In this document: one piece after another, positions 6,866 through 13,194 of the stretch | How the letters are laid out: the number at the start of each line of letters is the position of its first letter | Position numbering within the stretch: the first letter of the stretch is position 1 | Assembly: GCA_002325645.1 (NCBI GenBank) | Contig: DCSN01000210.1 | Coordinates: forward strand, 1-18,947 | Source: Pseudanabaena sp. UBA1465 | Lineage (GTDB): Bacteria; Cyanobacteriota; Cyanobacteriia; Pseudanabaenales; Pseudanabaenaceae | Direction: 5' to 3' | DNA: 18,947 nt | Notes under the pieces: generated by a model | The model's input: only the letters and a program-made list of their open reading frames with translations | The model's database searches: none | What the model was told of the DNA's origin: nothing | Program-made: the position numbers and the translations under genes

Positions 6866-7116
6866 GCACTCATCCCAACAAAACTACGCACTTCTTCATT
6901 AGCTAAGAAAGCAGCATATAAAAGGCTTGCTTTAATATCTTCAGGTTCAAGATCGGGATATTCATCAAGAATTTCCATTGTTGTTAAACCATTAGCAATT
7001 AGGCTTAGTACAAGCGAAACCGTAATTCTCATTCCACGAAGACAAGCTCTACCGCCCATAACCTGTGGATTGAAGGTAATGCGATCAAATGTTCTTTGCA
7101 TACATTTACTATCCAA
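6862..7116 (-). CDS. DUF433 antitoxin-like protein
   Basis: An 84-residue protein with the DUF433 signature MGGRACLRGMRITVSLVLSL, a predicted helix-turn-helix, and the family ending EDIKASLLYAAFLANEE. Proteins of this kind are encoded before DUF5615 toxins, as here. ATG 7116 and an in-frame ATG at 7101 (MQRTFDRITF) are both possible; the later one gives the more usual N-terminus. Confidence 0.87.
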   Translation of the reverse strand: MDSKCMQRTFDRITFNPQVMGGRACLRGMRITVSLVLSLIANGLTTMEILDEYPDLEPEDIKASLLYAAFLANEEVRSFVGMSA

Positions 7117-7206
7117 ACTAAGCTTAGGGTCAATGATCTTAATATATTTATTATCGCCGCACTCAAGATTTTTTATAGCATTAAATCCAAAGTGTTACAA
7201 AAAACA

Positions 7207-7358
7207 GATATTCGAGGTGATCGCTGTTTGATGTTGTTGGTTTATTGAGGGGCGATCGCTTGTGTGGTGAGAGTGTTGATATTTTAGGCGATCGCTTTTT
7301 GATTGAGATTAGGGGCGATCGCTTCTGTGGTGAAAGTATAGATATTTTAGGCGATCGC
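7207..7358 (+). repeat. HIP1 composite repeat array, locus 4 (partial A, C-A-B-A)
   Basis: Order: tail of A, C, A (core GTGTTGATATTTTAG), B, A (GTATAGATATTTTAG). The final HIP1 (7351-7358) is 11 bases from the stop of brnA on the other strand. The orientation is + although both flanking modules are on the minus strand. The other ~90 bases of the gene-free stretch 7117-7369, next to the DUF433 start, are AT-rich and probably hold that module's promoter, but no clear hexamers stand out. Confidence 0.92.
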
Positions 7359-7369
7359 GTAAATCAAGT

Positions 7370-7624
7370 TTAGGCTTGATGATCTGTCATATATTTTTGC
7401 AGAACATTATTGATTAGAGTTTGATAACCGCGTGGAACTTGTTGTTTATACCAAGCTAAAACATTCGGATCAAGTCTCAACGTAACAGGAACCTTGACAA
7501 GTGGAATGTTAACCGTTGCATCTTCCCAAAAGTCAGCATTTGTCGCAGGAGCGTCCGTATAGTCAATATCAGAATCCTTCATCCGACCAAGGATTTTCAA
7601 TTGTTCTTCTCTCGATATAGCCAT
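7370..7624 (-). CDS. brnA: BrnA-family antitoxin
   Basis: An 84-residue protein from ATG 7624. A Shine-Dalgarno AGGAGG lies 7 bases upstream, so this start is preferred to an in-frame ATG 10 codons earlier. The C-terminal part (VPVTLRLDPNVLAWYKQQV, then GYQTLINNVLQKYM) is the ribbon-helix-helix DNA-binding region typical of BrnA, which neutralises BrnT and represses the operon. It follows brnT and overlaps its end by 56 bases in another frame, so the strong ribosome site lies inside brnT. Confidence 0.9.
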   Translation of the reverse strand: MAISREEQLKILGRMKDSDIDYTDAPATNADFWEDATVNIPLVKVPVTLRLDPNVLAWYKQQVPRGYQTLINNVLQKYMTDHQA

Positions 7625-7880
7625 AATAAATCCTCCTTTCCTCTTTATTTGCAAGCCTTACAGAAATGAGACGTATTCTTTGTCCTCGCAGGGTATAGAC
7701 AGCAAGGAGAACAAACTCTTCTAAGCCACCAAGGGCAATAAAACGAGATTCGCCATAATCTTTACGATTGTCAGGTTTTGAAATCCAAATACCCAAAAAA
7801 ATTTCCTTGGCAAACTCAAAATCAATTCCATGCTTAGCAATGTTGGCGTTGTTCTTTTTGTTGTCCCATTCAAAGTCCAT
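7569..7880 (-). CDS. brnT: BrnT-family toxin (type II ribonuclease toxin)
   Basis: About 103 residues from ATG 7880 (MDFEWDNKKNNANIAKHGI); a TTG at 7916 is an in-frame alternative but coincides with a likely -35 box. Family marks: FEFAKEIF, the DNRKDYGESRF stretch, VYTLRGQRIRLISVRLANKEE and RRIYYG. BrnT is a RelE-like RNase that inhibits translation. It precedes brnA, the usual toxin-first order of this family. The last ~15 residues (YIERRTIENPWSDEGF) extend beyond the usual end and overlap brnA. Confidence 0.9.
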   Translation of the reverse strand: MDFEWDNKKNNANIAKHGIDFEFAKEIFLGIWISKPDNRKDYGESRFIALGGLEEFVLLAVYTLRGQRIRLISVRLANKEERRIYYGYIERRTIENPWSDEGF

Positions 7881-7886
7881 GTCTAT

Positions 7887-7916
7887 ACTGTAGCCAATTG
7901 AAATACATGATGTCAA
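7887..7916 (-). promoter_or_regulatory. Candidate promoter for brnT-brnA, possibly leaderless
   Basis: On the minus strand, a perfect TTGACA (7911-7916) and TACAGT (7887-7892) are separated by 18 bases. The -10 box ends only 6 bases before ATG 7880, so transcription could begin at or next to the start codon, giving a leaderless brnT message. BrnA would be expected to bind here. Confidence 0.5.
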
Positions 7917-7943
7917 TACATTAAATATATCCTTGTTTGCTTC

Positions 7944-8092
7944 AGATTAGGGGCGATCGCTGTTTGATGTTGTTGGCTTGTTGAGGGGCGATCACTTGTT
8001 CGTGAAAGTGTGGATATTTTAGGCGATCGCTTTTTGATTGAGATTAGGGGCGATCGCTGTTTGATGTTGTTGGTTTATTGAGAGGCGATCGC
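7944..8092 (+). repeat. HIP1 composite repeat array, locus 5 (partial B, C-A-B-C)
   Basis: Order: tail of B, C, A (TTGTTCGTGAAAG variant), B, C. One HIP1 is mutated to GCGATCAC. It lies upstream of both the divergent brnT gene and the 8165 gene, with ~70 AT-rich bases left on the 8165 side that probably hold its promoter. Confidence 0.92.
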
Positions 8093-8164
8093 TACACTTA
8101 TGCTCCTTGTTTTTGTATGTGATAATTTAGGTATAGAAAATTTGATCAAATAAATATAAAGTTT

Positions 8165-8722
8165 ATGAGTACCCCTGTAACTATTGATGACATCTACAAG
8201 CTGTTTCAAGCCTCAAAAGAGGAGTACGATCGCCGTGCTGCTGAAGCTGATCGACGTATGGTAAAGCTAGAAAAAACAGTTGATAGAACTAGTAAGGCAG
8301 TTGAAGCACTGACAACAAGATGGGGACGTTTTGTCGAAGAGTTAGTTGAACCTGCGGTTTTGCGACTATTTCAAGAAAAAGGCATTGATGTAAAAGAAGT
8401 CCATCCTCGTGCCAGAACTAAGCGTCAAGGGTTTGCTATGGAAATAGATATTCTGGCTGTGGATGATACGGAACTAGTGTTAGTGGAATGTAAGTCCCGT
8501 TTATCAAAGGATGATGTGGATGAGTTTGTTGAGAAGTTAACGCGCTTTAAAGATTCCTTTCCTCATTACGGCAACTATAAAGCCTATGGTGCTGTGGCAG
8601 GAATTGAGATTAATGAGGGAATAGATCGTTATGCTTATCGTCAAGGTTTATTTGTGATTAAGCCTTCGGGTGATGGTGTGGCGATCGCTAATGATGACGA
8701 TTTTAAACCTGTTGCATGGTAA
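8165..8722 (+). CDS. Coiled-coil PD-(D/E)XK nuclease-like protein (DUF3782-like)
   Basis: 185 residues. An N-terminal TIDDIYKLFQASKEE leads into a charged helical/coiled-coil segment (about 15-50). A nuclease-like core follows: FVEELVEPAVLRLFQEKGI, then EIDILAVDD (E93, D95) and VLVECKSR (E108-x-K110), the D-(x)n-ExK layout. The C-terminus YGAVAGIEI, YRQGLFVIKPSGDG matches the paralogue at 16621-17232 closely. Cyanobacteria often carry many such genes; no established substrate is known to me. It heads a tight three-gene operon (gaps of 3 bases). It may act on nucleic acid, by fold only. Confidence 0.8.
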   Translation: MSTPVTIDDIYKLFQASKEEYDRRAAEADRRMVKLEKTVDRTSKAVEALTTRWGRFVEELVEPAVLRLFQEKGIDVKEVHPRARTKRQGFAMEIDILAVDDTELVLVECKSRLSKDDVDEFVEKLTRFKDSFPHYGNYKAYGAVAGIEINEGIDRYAYRQGLFVIKPSGDGVAIANDDDFKPVAW

Positions 8723-8725
8723 ATT

Positions 8726-9061
8726 TTGATTGTGACAGTCACTATTTATAAAGCGCCCCAGCCGAATAAAGGCGAGAAATTGTTGCAAAATGGTTTTCAG
8801 GTGGAGGATTTTCCGTACAATCCACCCTATGAGGATGGTAAATGTTATTTTGCTGGATCTAACTCTAGAAGTTTGGCTCAACAATATAACCAGAGTTACA
8901 AACAGGGTATTTTAGAGGTTACGATAGATCAAGAAATATATGATCGCCTTTTTAAACCGCTTGAGAGGACTTATCAGGGTGGTTCGTATATCGAGTTACC
9001 GCTCCCTCATGATTTATTTCCAACTTTAAACCAGTTCCCTAGAGTGTTAAAGCGAGAATAG
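8726..9061 (+). CDS. Hypothetical protein, ~110 aa, middle gene of a three-gene operon
   Basis: Not recognised. The frame begins 3 bases after the preceding stop with TTG 8726; GTG 8732 (giving MTVTIYKAPQ) is an equally good start and there is no ATG nearby. Visible features: PYNPPYEDGKCYFAG, a helix SRSLAQQYNQSYKQGILEV, and a closing PLERTYQGGSYIELPLPH. Small size and a position before an S1-fold protein resemble toxin/immunity layouts, but no active site is evident. Confidence 0.7.
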   Translation: MIVTVTIYKAPQPNKGEKLLQNGFQVEDFPYNPPYEDGKCYFAGSNSRSLAQQYNQSYKQGILEVTIDQEIYDRLFKPLERTYQGGSYIELPLPHDLFPTLNQFPRVLKRE

Positions 9062-9064
9062 CTA

Positions 9065-9385
9065 ATGAATAGTCAACTTTGGAGTCAGGTAAAAACTAAG
9101 TATCAGCTTGGGAAATTAATTTACGGAAAAGTAGAATTTCATGCGCCTTTTGGTGTGTTTGTTGATATTGGGGATGAGAATGTTAAGGGGATTATTCAGA
9201 TTCCAGATTTTTTGGATAGTGGGGCGATGATTCCAGAAATGTATCCTGAGATTGGTTCGCCTGTGGGGGCGGTGGTGGTTGGCTATACTGAAGATGATCG
9301 TAATCAAGTTTGGTTGAGTGTGAAGCCGAGTGTGTTACAAAAGTCTTTGGTTAAGTTGAGAGTGCCAGTTGTGAGTCAGATGTAA
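9065..9385 (+). CDS. S1-like RNA-binding (OB-fold) protein
   Basis: A 106-residue protein whose core is an S1 domain: GKVEFHAPFGVFVDIGDENV, GIIQIPDFLDSG, GSPVGAVVVGYTEDDRNQVW, LSVKPS. These are the usual five strands with the F-G-x-F-V-D signature. Single-domain S1 proteins bind RNA; here one follows an unknown small protein with a 3-base gap and could be its partner or immunity factor. Start ATG 9065. Confidence 0.78.
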   Translation: MNSQLWSQVKTKYQLGKLIYGKVEFHAPFGVFVDIGDENVKGIIQIPDFLDSGAMIPEMYPEIGSPVGAVVVGYTEDDRNQVWLSVKPSVLQKSLVKLRVPVVSQM

Positions 9386-9440
9386 AAATATTTCTCTGAC
9401 TATTTGATGATGAGCATGATGCAAATCCAATTCCAATTCT

Positions 9441-10283
9441 TTATTCTATTGAGTCAAATAGCCCTGGTATTTTAGGTTGTATCATGTCCTGTATTTCATC
9501 ATTGGTGTAAGCAAGACGTTCTAAAATTTCTCGCCCTCTGTTGCTACTAATATCGTGAAAATTATACTTTGTAATTTTTGGGTATCCCATTTGTCCATTT
9601 TTATCCCAATTTGTTCCAAATAAAAAGCTCCATTGGTGTTTATCTTCTGATTCTCTGATTTGCCAATGTTTCTTTGGTACATTCCGTATGTAATCAGTTA
9701 ATCTCTTGTAGGCATCAGAAGTATCTGACTTTAAACAGCGTTTTACATTCGTTGCTGAAAAGTAGATAAGAATATCAATGGTTTCTAGATATCTTTTACC
9801 TTTAAATACTTTGGATAATTGATCAAAGGGAGGAACCGTGCCATTTTCATCAGAATATAGCAAACCGTATAACGCTTTCTTACTATTCTGAGAACGAGAA
9901 TACAAAGACTCTGAAATATTTTCAAGCGCTAATTTGTTATCACAAGGGAAATAATCAGCTTGACATGAGAAACTAGTCACATTTTGCTTTAATTCTTCTA
10001 GTACTGAATCCTTGATATCGACAAAATAGCATGAAGAGTCAACCTTTCTAGATTCTGCTTGTTGTAAAAAAATTATGGGGCTTCCTTCTCCGTAAGCCTC
10101 ACTGATACCAATACCAGCATTTAAATCAATGTAATGGTATTTATGAGATAGCCAAGCCTTATTTCGATTTCTTTCAAAAATTCCTTTGCAAATGCCAAGA
10201 TGAATATCTATGAAATACCTAAATTGTTCCTGTTTTGCAGATGTGTTTTTACTGAAGCCTTGTCCAGATGGTGTAATTGGCAT
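9441..10283 (-). CDS. tcmP: TcmP-like (three-Cys-motif partner) protein with methyltransferase-like fold
   Basis: 280 residues. A Rossmann/methyltransferase-type glycine loop is visible at YHYIDLNAGIGISEA followed by GEGSPIIFLQQA, with a second-strand acid in SCYFVDIKDSV and a later strand ALYGLLYSDENG. The N-terminus (KQEQFRYFIDIHLGICKGIF) also fits the three-Cys-motif partner family. Family members are encoded next to proteins with a C-x3-C-x2-C motif, and the divergent neighbour at 10379 has exactly that. The gene is AT-rich, hinting at transfer. Function is not established; nucleic-acid modification is an inference. The ribosome site AAGAGA lies in the loop of an inverted repeat just before the ATG. 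Confidence 0.68.
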   Translation of the reverse strand: MPITPSGQGFSKNTSAKQEQFRYFIDIHLGICKGIFERNRNKAWLSHKYHYIDLNAGIGISEAYGEGSPIIFLQQAESRKVDSSCYFVDIKDSVLEELKQNVTSFSCQADYFPCDNKLALENISESLYSRSQNSKKALYGLLYSDENGTVPPFDQLSKVFKGKRYLETIDILIYFSATNVKRCLKSDTSDAYKRLTDYIRNVPKKHWQIRESEDKHQWSFLFGTNWDKNGQMGYPKITKYNFHDISSNRGREILERLAYTNDEIQDMIQPKIPGLFDSIE

Positions 10284-10303
10284 CCTATTTTTCTCTTAAT
10301 AGG
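10284..10303 (-). promoter_or_regulatory. Small inverted repeat over the tcmP ribosome-binding site
   Basis: CCTATT (10284-10289) and AATAGG (10298-10303) form a 6-bp stem directly before the tcmP start, with the purine-rich AAGAGA in the loop. It could modulate translation or be an operator; short, so uncertain. Confidence 0.35.
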
Positions 10304-10378
10304 TGTATATTTCTAAAAATATAGCATATAGTTTAATATAGTATATTGTACTTTTTTCAAAAAATCTGAGGTCTTGTT
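10304..10378. promoter_or_regulatory. AT-rich divergent intergenic region between tcmP-like and radical SAM genes
   Basis: Very AT-rich (TATAGTTTAATATAGTATAT and similar), with several possible -10 boxes on both strands but no convincing -35. It must hold the promoters of both genes if they are divergently transcribed. GAGG at 10368-10371 is the likely Shine-Dalgarno of the radical SAM gene. Confidence 0.5.
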
Positions 10379-11443
10379 ATGGATACTGTAAGAGGCACTG
10401 AAACTGTCGCTAGTCCTCTACAGGAAAGCGCACTAAGGAAAAAAGGACTATGCGACTACGTTATTAACGTCGCCTCTGGTTGTCTGCATGGCTGTACATT
10501 TTGCTATGTCCCCTCAACTCCAGTCATCAGAACTAGACAAGCACAACTAGCCCTCAAAGGCGTTGATAACCCTCAAATGGACTGGGGGAAATATCTCTTT
10601 GTGCGTGAAGGTATTGCCGAACAACTAGAAGAAACTCTTAGTCGTAAAAGAAGTTGGAAAACCACAGAATCAGGACAAGGAGTAGTTATGCTCTGTTCAG
10701 GAACTGATCCTTACCAAAACCATCAAACAGCAAAAATTACTCGGCAAGTTGTCCAAGTATTACTTAAATATGACAAACGAGTGCGGATTTTGACTCGTAG
10801 TCCTCTATGGATAAATGATATAGATATTTTGCGATCGCGTAATGTAACTGTTGGTATGAGCTTACCCATGCTCGACGATGAACTCAGTCGTAAAATTGAA
10901 CCCGCAGCCCCCCTACCGTCTGACCGATATAAAGTCATGATGAAGGGATATGAGGCAGGTATTAGGCTTTATGTGGCGATCGCGCCCACACCGCCAACAA
11001 TGCAATTACAAGATTTTCAAAATTTGTTACAGCAGGTAATGAAATTTGAGCCTGAAGTCATTTTCTGGGAACCAATAAATGCTCGTGGGACGAATGGAAA
11101 GAGAATGCTAGAAGCAGGGCTAGATTTTGTTCGTTCTGTAACTAATAGAGACTCTTGGGCTGAAAACTTTATCCAACAATGGCAAGATATTGAGCAAGCT
11201 GCTAACGATATTGGCTGTAAGGATCTCTTGCATATCTGGGTTGATCCAGAACTGAGAGGTTTTGTGGAAGATGAGGCTCTAGATTATTGGCTGTTCAGAA
11301 GAACAGTAGAAGACTGGGACAATTACACGAGAAAGCCTAAACCATCGGGGATAAAACTATCTCAATCTGTAGCACAACAAGATCGAACAATTCCTAAATC
11401 AAATAAATCCAAGAAGGGATCTGAGAAATTAGTAGCTTTTTGA
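10379..11443 (+). CDS. Radical SAM protein of the SplB-like (COG1533) type
   Basis: 354 residues. The iron-sulfur motif is C35-x3-C39-x2-C42 within ASGCLHGCTFCYVP, which also defines a three-Cys-motif protein. Further marks of the SplB-like group: VVMLCSGTDPYQNHQ, RVRILTRSP, GMSLPMLDDELSRKIEPAAP, AGIRLYVAIAPTPP and EVIFWEPINARG. Such enzymes use S-adenosylmethionine and a 4Fe-4S cluster for radical chemistry; relatives repair spore photoproduct in DNA, but the substrate here is unknown. The start is supported by GAGG 7 bases upstream. The last two residues and stop (GCT TTT TGA) are the beginning of a B repeat spacer, so the array sets the C-terminus. Confidence 0.85.
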   Translation: MDTVRGTETVASPLQESALRKKGLCDYVINVASGCLHGCTFCYVPSTPVIRTRQAQLALKGVDNPQMDWGKYLFVREGIAEQLEETLSRKRSWKTTESGQGVVMLCSGTDPYQNHQTAKITRQVVQVLLKYDKRVRILTRSPLWINDIDILRSRNVTVGMSLPMLDDELSRKIEPAAPLPSDRYKVMMKGYEAGIRLYVAIAPTPPTMQLQDFQNLLQQVMKFEPEVIFWEPINARGTNGKRMLEAGLDFVRSVTNRDSWAENFIQQWQDIEQAANDIGCKDLLHIWVDPELRGFVEDEALDYWLFRRTVEDWDNYTRKPKPSGIKLSQSVAQQDRTIPKSNKSKKGSEKLVAF

Positions 11444-11534
11444 TTGAGATTAAGGGCGATCGCTGTTTGATGTTATTGGTTTGTTGAGGGGCGATCGCTT
11501 GTGTGGTGAAAGTGTTGATGATTTAGGCGATCGC
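11433..11534 (+). repeat. HIP1 composite repeat array, locus 6 (B-C-A)
   Basis: Order B, C, A (core GTGTTGATGATTTAG). The first HIP1 has decayed to TTAGTAGC inside the end of the radical SAM gene; the last intact one is 11527-11534. Confidence 0.92.
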
Positions 11535-11541
11535 TTATAAT
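11515..11541 (+). promoter_or_regulatory. Candidate promoter at the right edge of repeat locus 6
   Basis: A perfect TATAAT (11536-11541) directly follows the last HIP1. TTGATG (11515-11520) in the A spacer is 15 bases upstream; a shifted TGTTGA gives 17. It lies 31 bases before ATG 11572. The array seems to contribute the -35 part. Confidence 0.5.
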
Positions 11542-11571
11542 TGTTACTAGCAAGAGAATGGAGTTAAACAA

Positions 11572-11811
11572 ATGATGACTCAAACAATGGTCAAGCCATC
11601 TTCGTGGATATCCACAGGAATTATTACCGCAAAAGTTCGCGATCGCTATTTATTTAAATTTTCTGAGCCGTTACAACAGCGCCTAGATAATTTGAATGAG
11701 CGTCTTAAAGGAATCGGACTAAATGACCAAGAAAAAGCAGAATTAGCAGGGATTTTGGAATTAGACCAAATTTTTACCTTGCTTAATGCCAAAATTATTA
11801 GCGAATCCTAG
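11572..11811 (+). CDS. Antitoxin-like small protein paired with the second HNH nuclease
   Basis: 79 residues (ATG 11572, or the adjacent ATG 11575). The N-terminus is polar (KPSSWISTGIITAKVRDRY); the C-terminal half is one long amphipathic helical stretch (LQQRLDNLNERLKGIGLND, then GILELDQIFTLLNAK), loosely like the helical tail of the small protein before the first HNH gene. Size and place match a labile antitoxin, but no family is recognised. GAATGGAG before the start may serve as ribosome site. Confidence 0.65.
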   Translation: MMTQTMVKPSSWISTGIITAKVRDRYLFKFSEPLQQRLDNLNERLKGIGLNDQEKAELAGILELDQIFTLLNAKIISES

Positions 11812-11818
11812 ATTTTAT

Positions 11819-12271
11819 ATGGCAATTCCTACAGCAGTAAGACTCCAAATAAGACAAAGAGCTAGTTTTTTATGTGAATATTGTCATTCTTCAGAAGAAA
11901 TTAGTCCCGCAAGGTTTGAGATAGATCACATTCAACCGAGATCTATTGGAGGTTCAGACAATATTGATAACTTAGCCCTAGCGTGCCAGCGCTGTAACTC
12001 GCATCATTACAACTTCATTCAAGGAAAAGATCCAGCAACATTAAATGCAGTAAATCTATTTCATCCTCGCCAGCAAGCATGGAATGATCATTTTATTTGG
12101 AGTGAAGATGGTTGTGGAATCATTGGTATTACGGAAGTGGGAAGAGCAACTGTAAACCGACTAGATTTGAATGATGAAGTTCGAGGTGAAGGAGAAATTA
12201 TGAGAGCCAGACAAGCATGGGTGAAAGTCGGTTGGCATCCTCCATCAACTGATTCAAGGAAATCTTCCTAG
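11819..12271 (+). CDS. HNH endonuclease (toxin-like), second copy
   Basis: About 150 residues from ATG 11819 (MAIPTAVRLQIRQRASFLCE), which aligns with the N-terminus of the HNH protein at 6047; an in-frame ATG at 11786 would overlap the upstream gene by 26 bases. Zinc pairs CEYC and CQRC, catalytic FEIDHIQPRSIGG (Asp-His) and the Asn in DNLALAC and RCN are present. The C-terminal half, FHPRQQAWNDHF then EVGRATVNRLDLN, matches the first copy. Probably a DNase. Its stop lies in TAGCTTTTTG, which looks like a decayed edge of the B repeat, 23 bases before the next clear HIP1. Confidence 0.85.
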   Translation: MAIPTAVRLQIRQRASFLCEYCHSSEEISPARFEIDHIQPRSIGGSDNIDNLALACQRCNSHHYNFIQGKDPATLNAVNLFHPRQQAWNDHFIWSEDGCGIIGITEVGRATVNRLDLNDEVRGEGEIMRARQAWVKVGWHPPSTDSRKSS

Positions 12272-12294
12272 CTTTTTGTCATCAAGCTAATAAA

Positions 12295-12366
12295 GCGATC
12301 GCTTGTGTGGTGAAAGTGTTGATGTTTTAGGCGATCGCTTTGTGAATGAGATTAGGGGCGATCTGC
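12295..12366 (+). repeat. HIP1 composite repeat array, locus 7 (A-B)
   Basis: HIP1, A (core GTGTTGATGTTTTAG), HIP1, then a B variant (TTTGTGAATGAGATTAGG) ending in GCGATCTG. The shortest array. It lies between the HNH gene and vapB. Confidence 0.92.
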
Positions 12367-12372
12367 TAGAAT
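12340..12372 (+). promoter_or_regulatory. Array-edge leader with possible promoter before vapB
   Basis: TTGTGA (12340-12345) in the B variant and TAGAAT (12367-12372) after the terminal GCGATCTG. The 21-base spacing is poor; the value lies in the third occurrence of the same edge just before a module's first gene. Confidence 0.33.
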
Positions 12373-12401
12373 ATTTGCCAAAGGCTAATTTGGCTAAAAT
12401 C

Positions 12402-12641
12402 ATGACTACAATAACTCTAGAGCTACCACAAAATATTTATGAGCCTTTGCAAAAAGCCGCCGCAAAAGCAGGACAATCCCCACAAGAGCTAATCACTAAA
12501 TTACTGGGGCAGACTATAAAAGCCTTTGCTGACGATCCTCTAGAAGAGTTTATCGGTGCTTTTCGTAGTGATATCCCCGACTGGGGCGAAAATCACGATC
12601 GCTATCTCGGACAAGAATTACTAGAAAACCATAATGCCTGA
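12402..12641 (+). CDS. vapB: VapB-like ribbon-helix-helix antitoxin
   Basis: 79 residues from ATG 12402. MTTITLELPQNIYEPLQKAA then GQSPQELITKLL is a ribbon-helix-helix DNA-binding fold, and the tail IPDWGENHDRYLGQELLE is the toxin-binding end found before PIN toxins. The frame stays open upstream to 12303, but that part is translated repeat and is not counted. It overlaps the following toxin start by 8 bases. Confidence 0.82.
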   Translation: MTTITLELPQNIYEPLQKAAAKAGQSPQELITKLLGQTIKAFADDPLEEFIGAFRSDIPDWGENHDRYLGQELLENHNA

Positions 12642-13050
12642 ACTATTTATCGATACATCAGGTTGAGCAAATCTGATAGATATCAGTCAGCCTTTTCACC
12701 CACTCAGTGCAAATATATATCAAGATGCGCGTTCTCAAAAGCACAAAATTATTACAACAAGCTACATCATCACAGAGCTTGTGGCTTTACTCGCAAGTCC
12801 TCTTCGCATTCCTAGACCAAAAGCGATCACCTTTATCCAAAGCCTAAAAACCTCTCCTTATGTAGAAGTAATTTACATCAGCAAAGAGATAGATGCAAAG
12901 GCATGGGAACTCTTAACGCAAAGACAAGATAAAGAATGGAGTTTAGTTGATTGCTCAAGTTTCATTGTCATGCAAGATCGTAAAATCACCGAATCCTTGA
13001 CAAATGATCATCATTTTGAACAAGCAGGATTTATTCGTTTATTGAAATAG
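12634..13050 (+). pseudogene. vapC: VapC-like PIN toxin interrupted by one in-frame stop
   Basis: From ATG 12634 the frame gives MPELFIDTSG, a TGA (12664-12666), then ANLIDISQPFHP and an otherwise intact PIN domain to TAG 13048-13050. The stop sits where VapC proteins carry tryptophan (DTSGW), so a single TGG to TGA change explains it. The remaining acidic residues (TELVALLASP, LVDCSSFIVM, TNDHHFEQAG) are preserved, so the lesion is recent. Restart at an internal codon would lose the first catalytic Asp (residue 7). The antitoxin is intact. Alternatives: readthrough, or a sequencing error. The last base of the stop is the first base of the next HIP1. Confidence 0.88.
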
Positions 13051-13153
13051 CGATCGCTGTTTGGTGTTGTTGGTTTGTTGGGTGACAATCGCTTGTTCAT
13101 GAAAGTGGGGATATTTGAGGCGATCGCTTTTTGATGAGAGTGGGGGCGATCGC
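13050..13153 (+). repeat. HIP1 composite repeat array, locus 8 (C-A-B)
   Basis: Order C, A (TTGTTCATGAAAG variant), B (TTTTTGATGAGAGTGGG). One HIP1 is decayed to GACAATCGC. The array lies between the broken vapC and the DUF488 operon. Confidence 0.9.
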
Positions 13154-13194
13154 TGTTTTAAGATTAGAATTGTTTCTGTTATCAACAAAAAACA

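Noticed and set aside
8648..8884. 78-codon reading frame on the - strand
   Set aside because: It crosses the junction of two well-supported + strand genes and shows no family feature.
12303..12401. 33 extra N-terminal codons for VapB
   Set aside because: They are translated HIP1 repeat; the ribbon-helix-helix fold begins at ATG 12402.
12664..12666. UGA read as tryptophan in vapC
   Set aside because: TGA ends several intact genes here (hepT, the chimeric antitoxin, the radical SAM gene, the first HNH gene) and TGG is used for Trp throughout.
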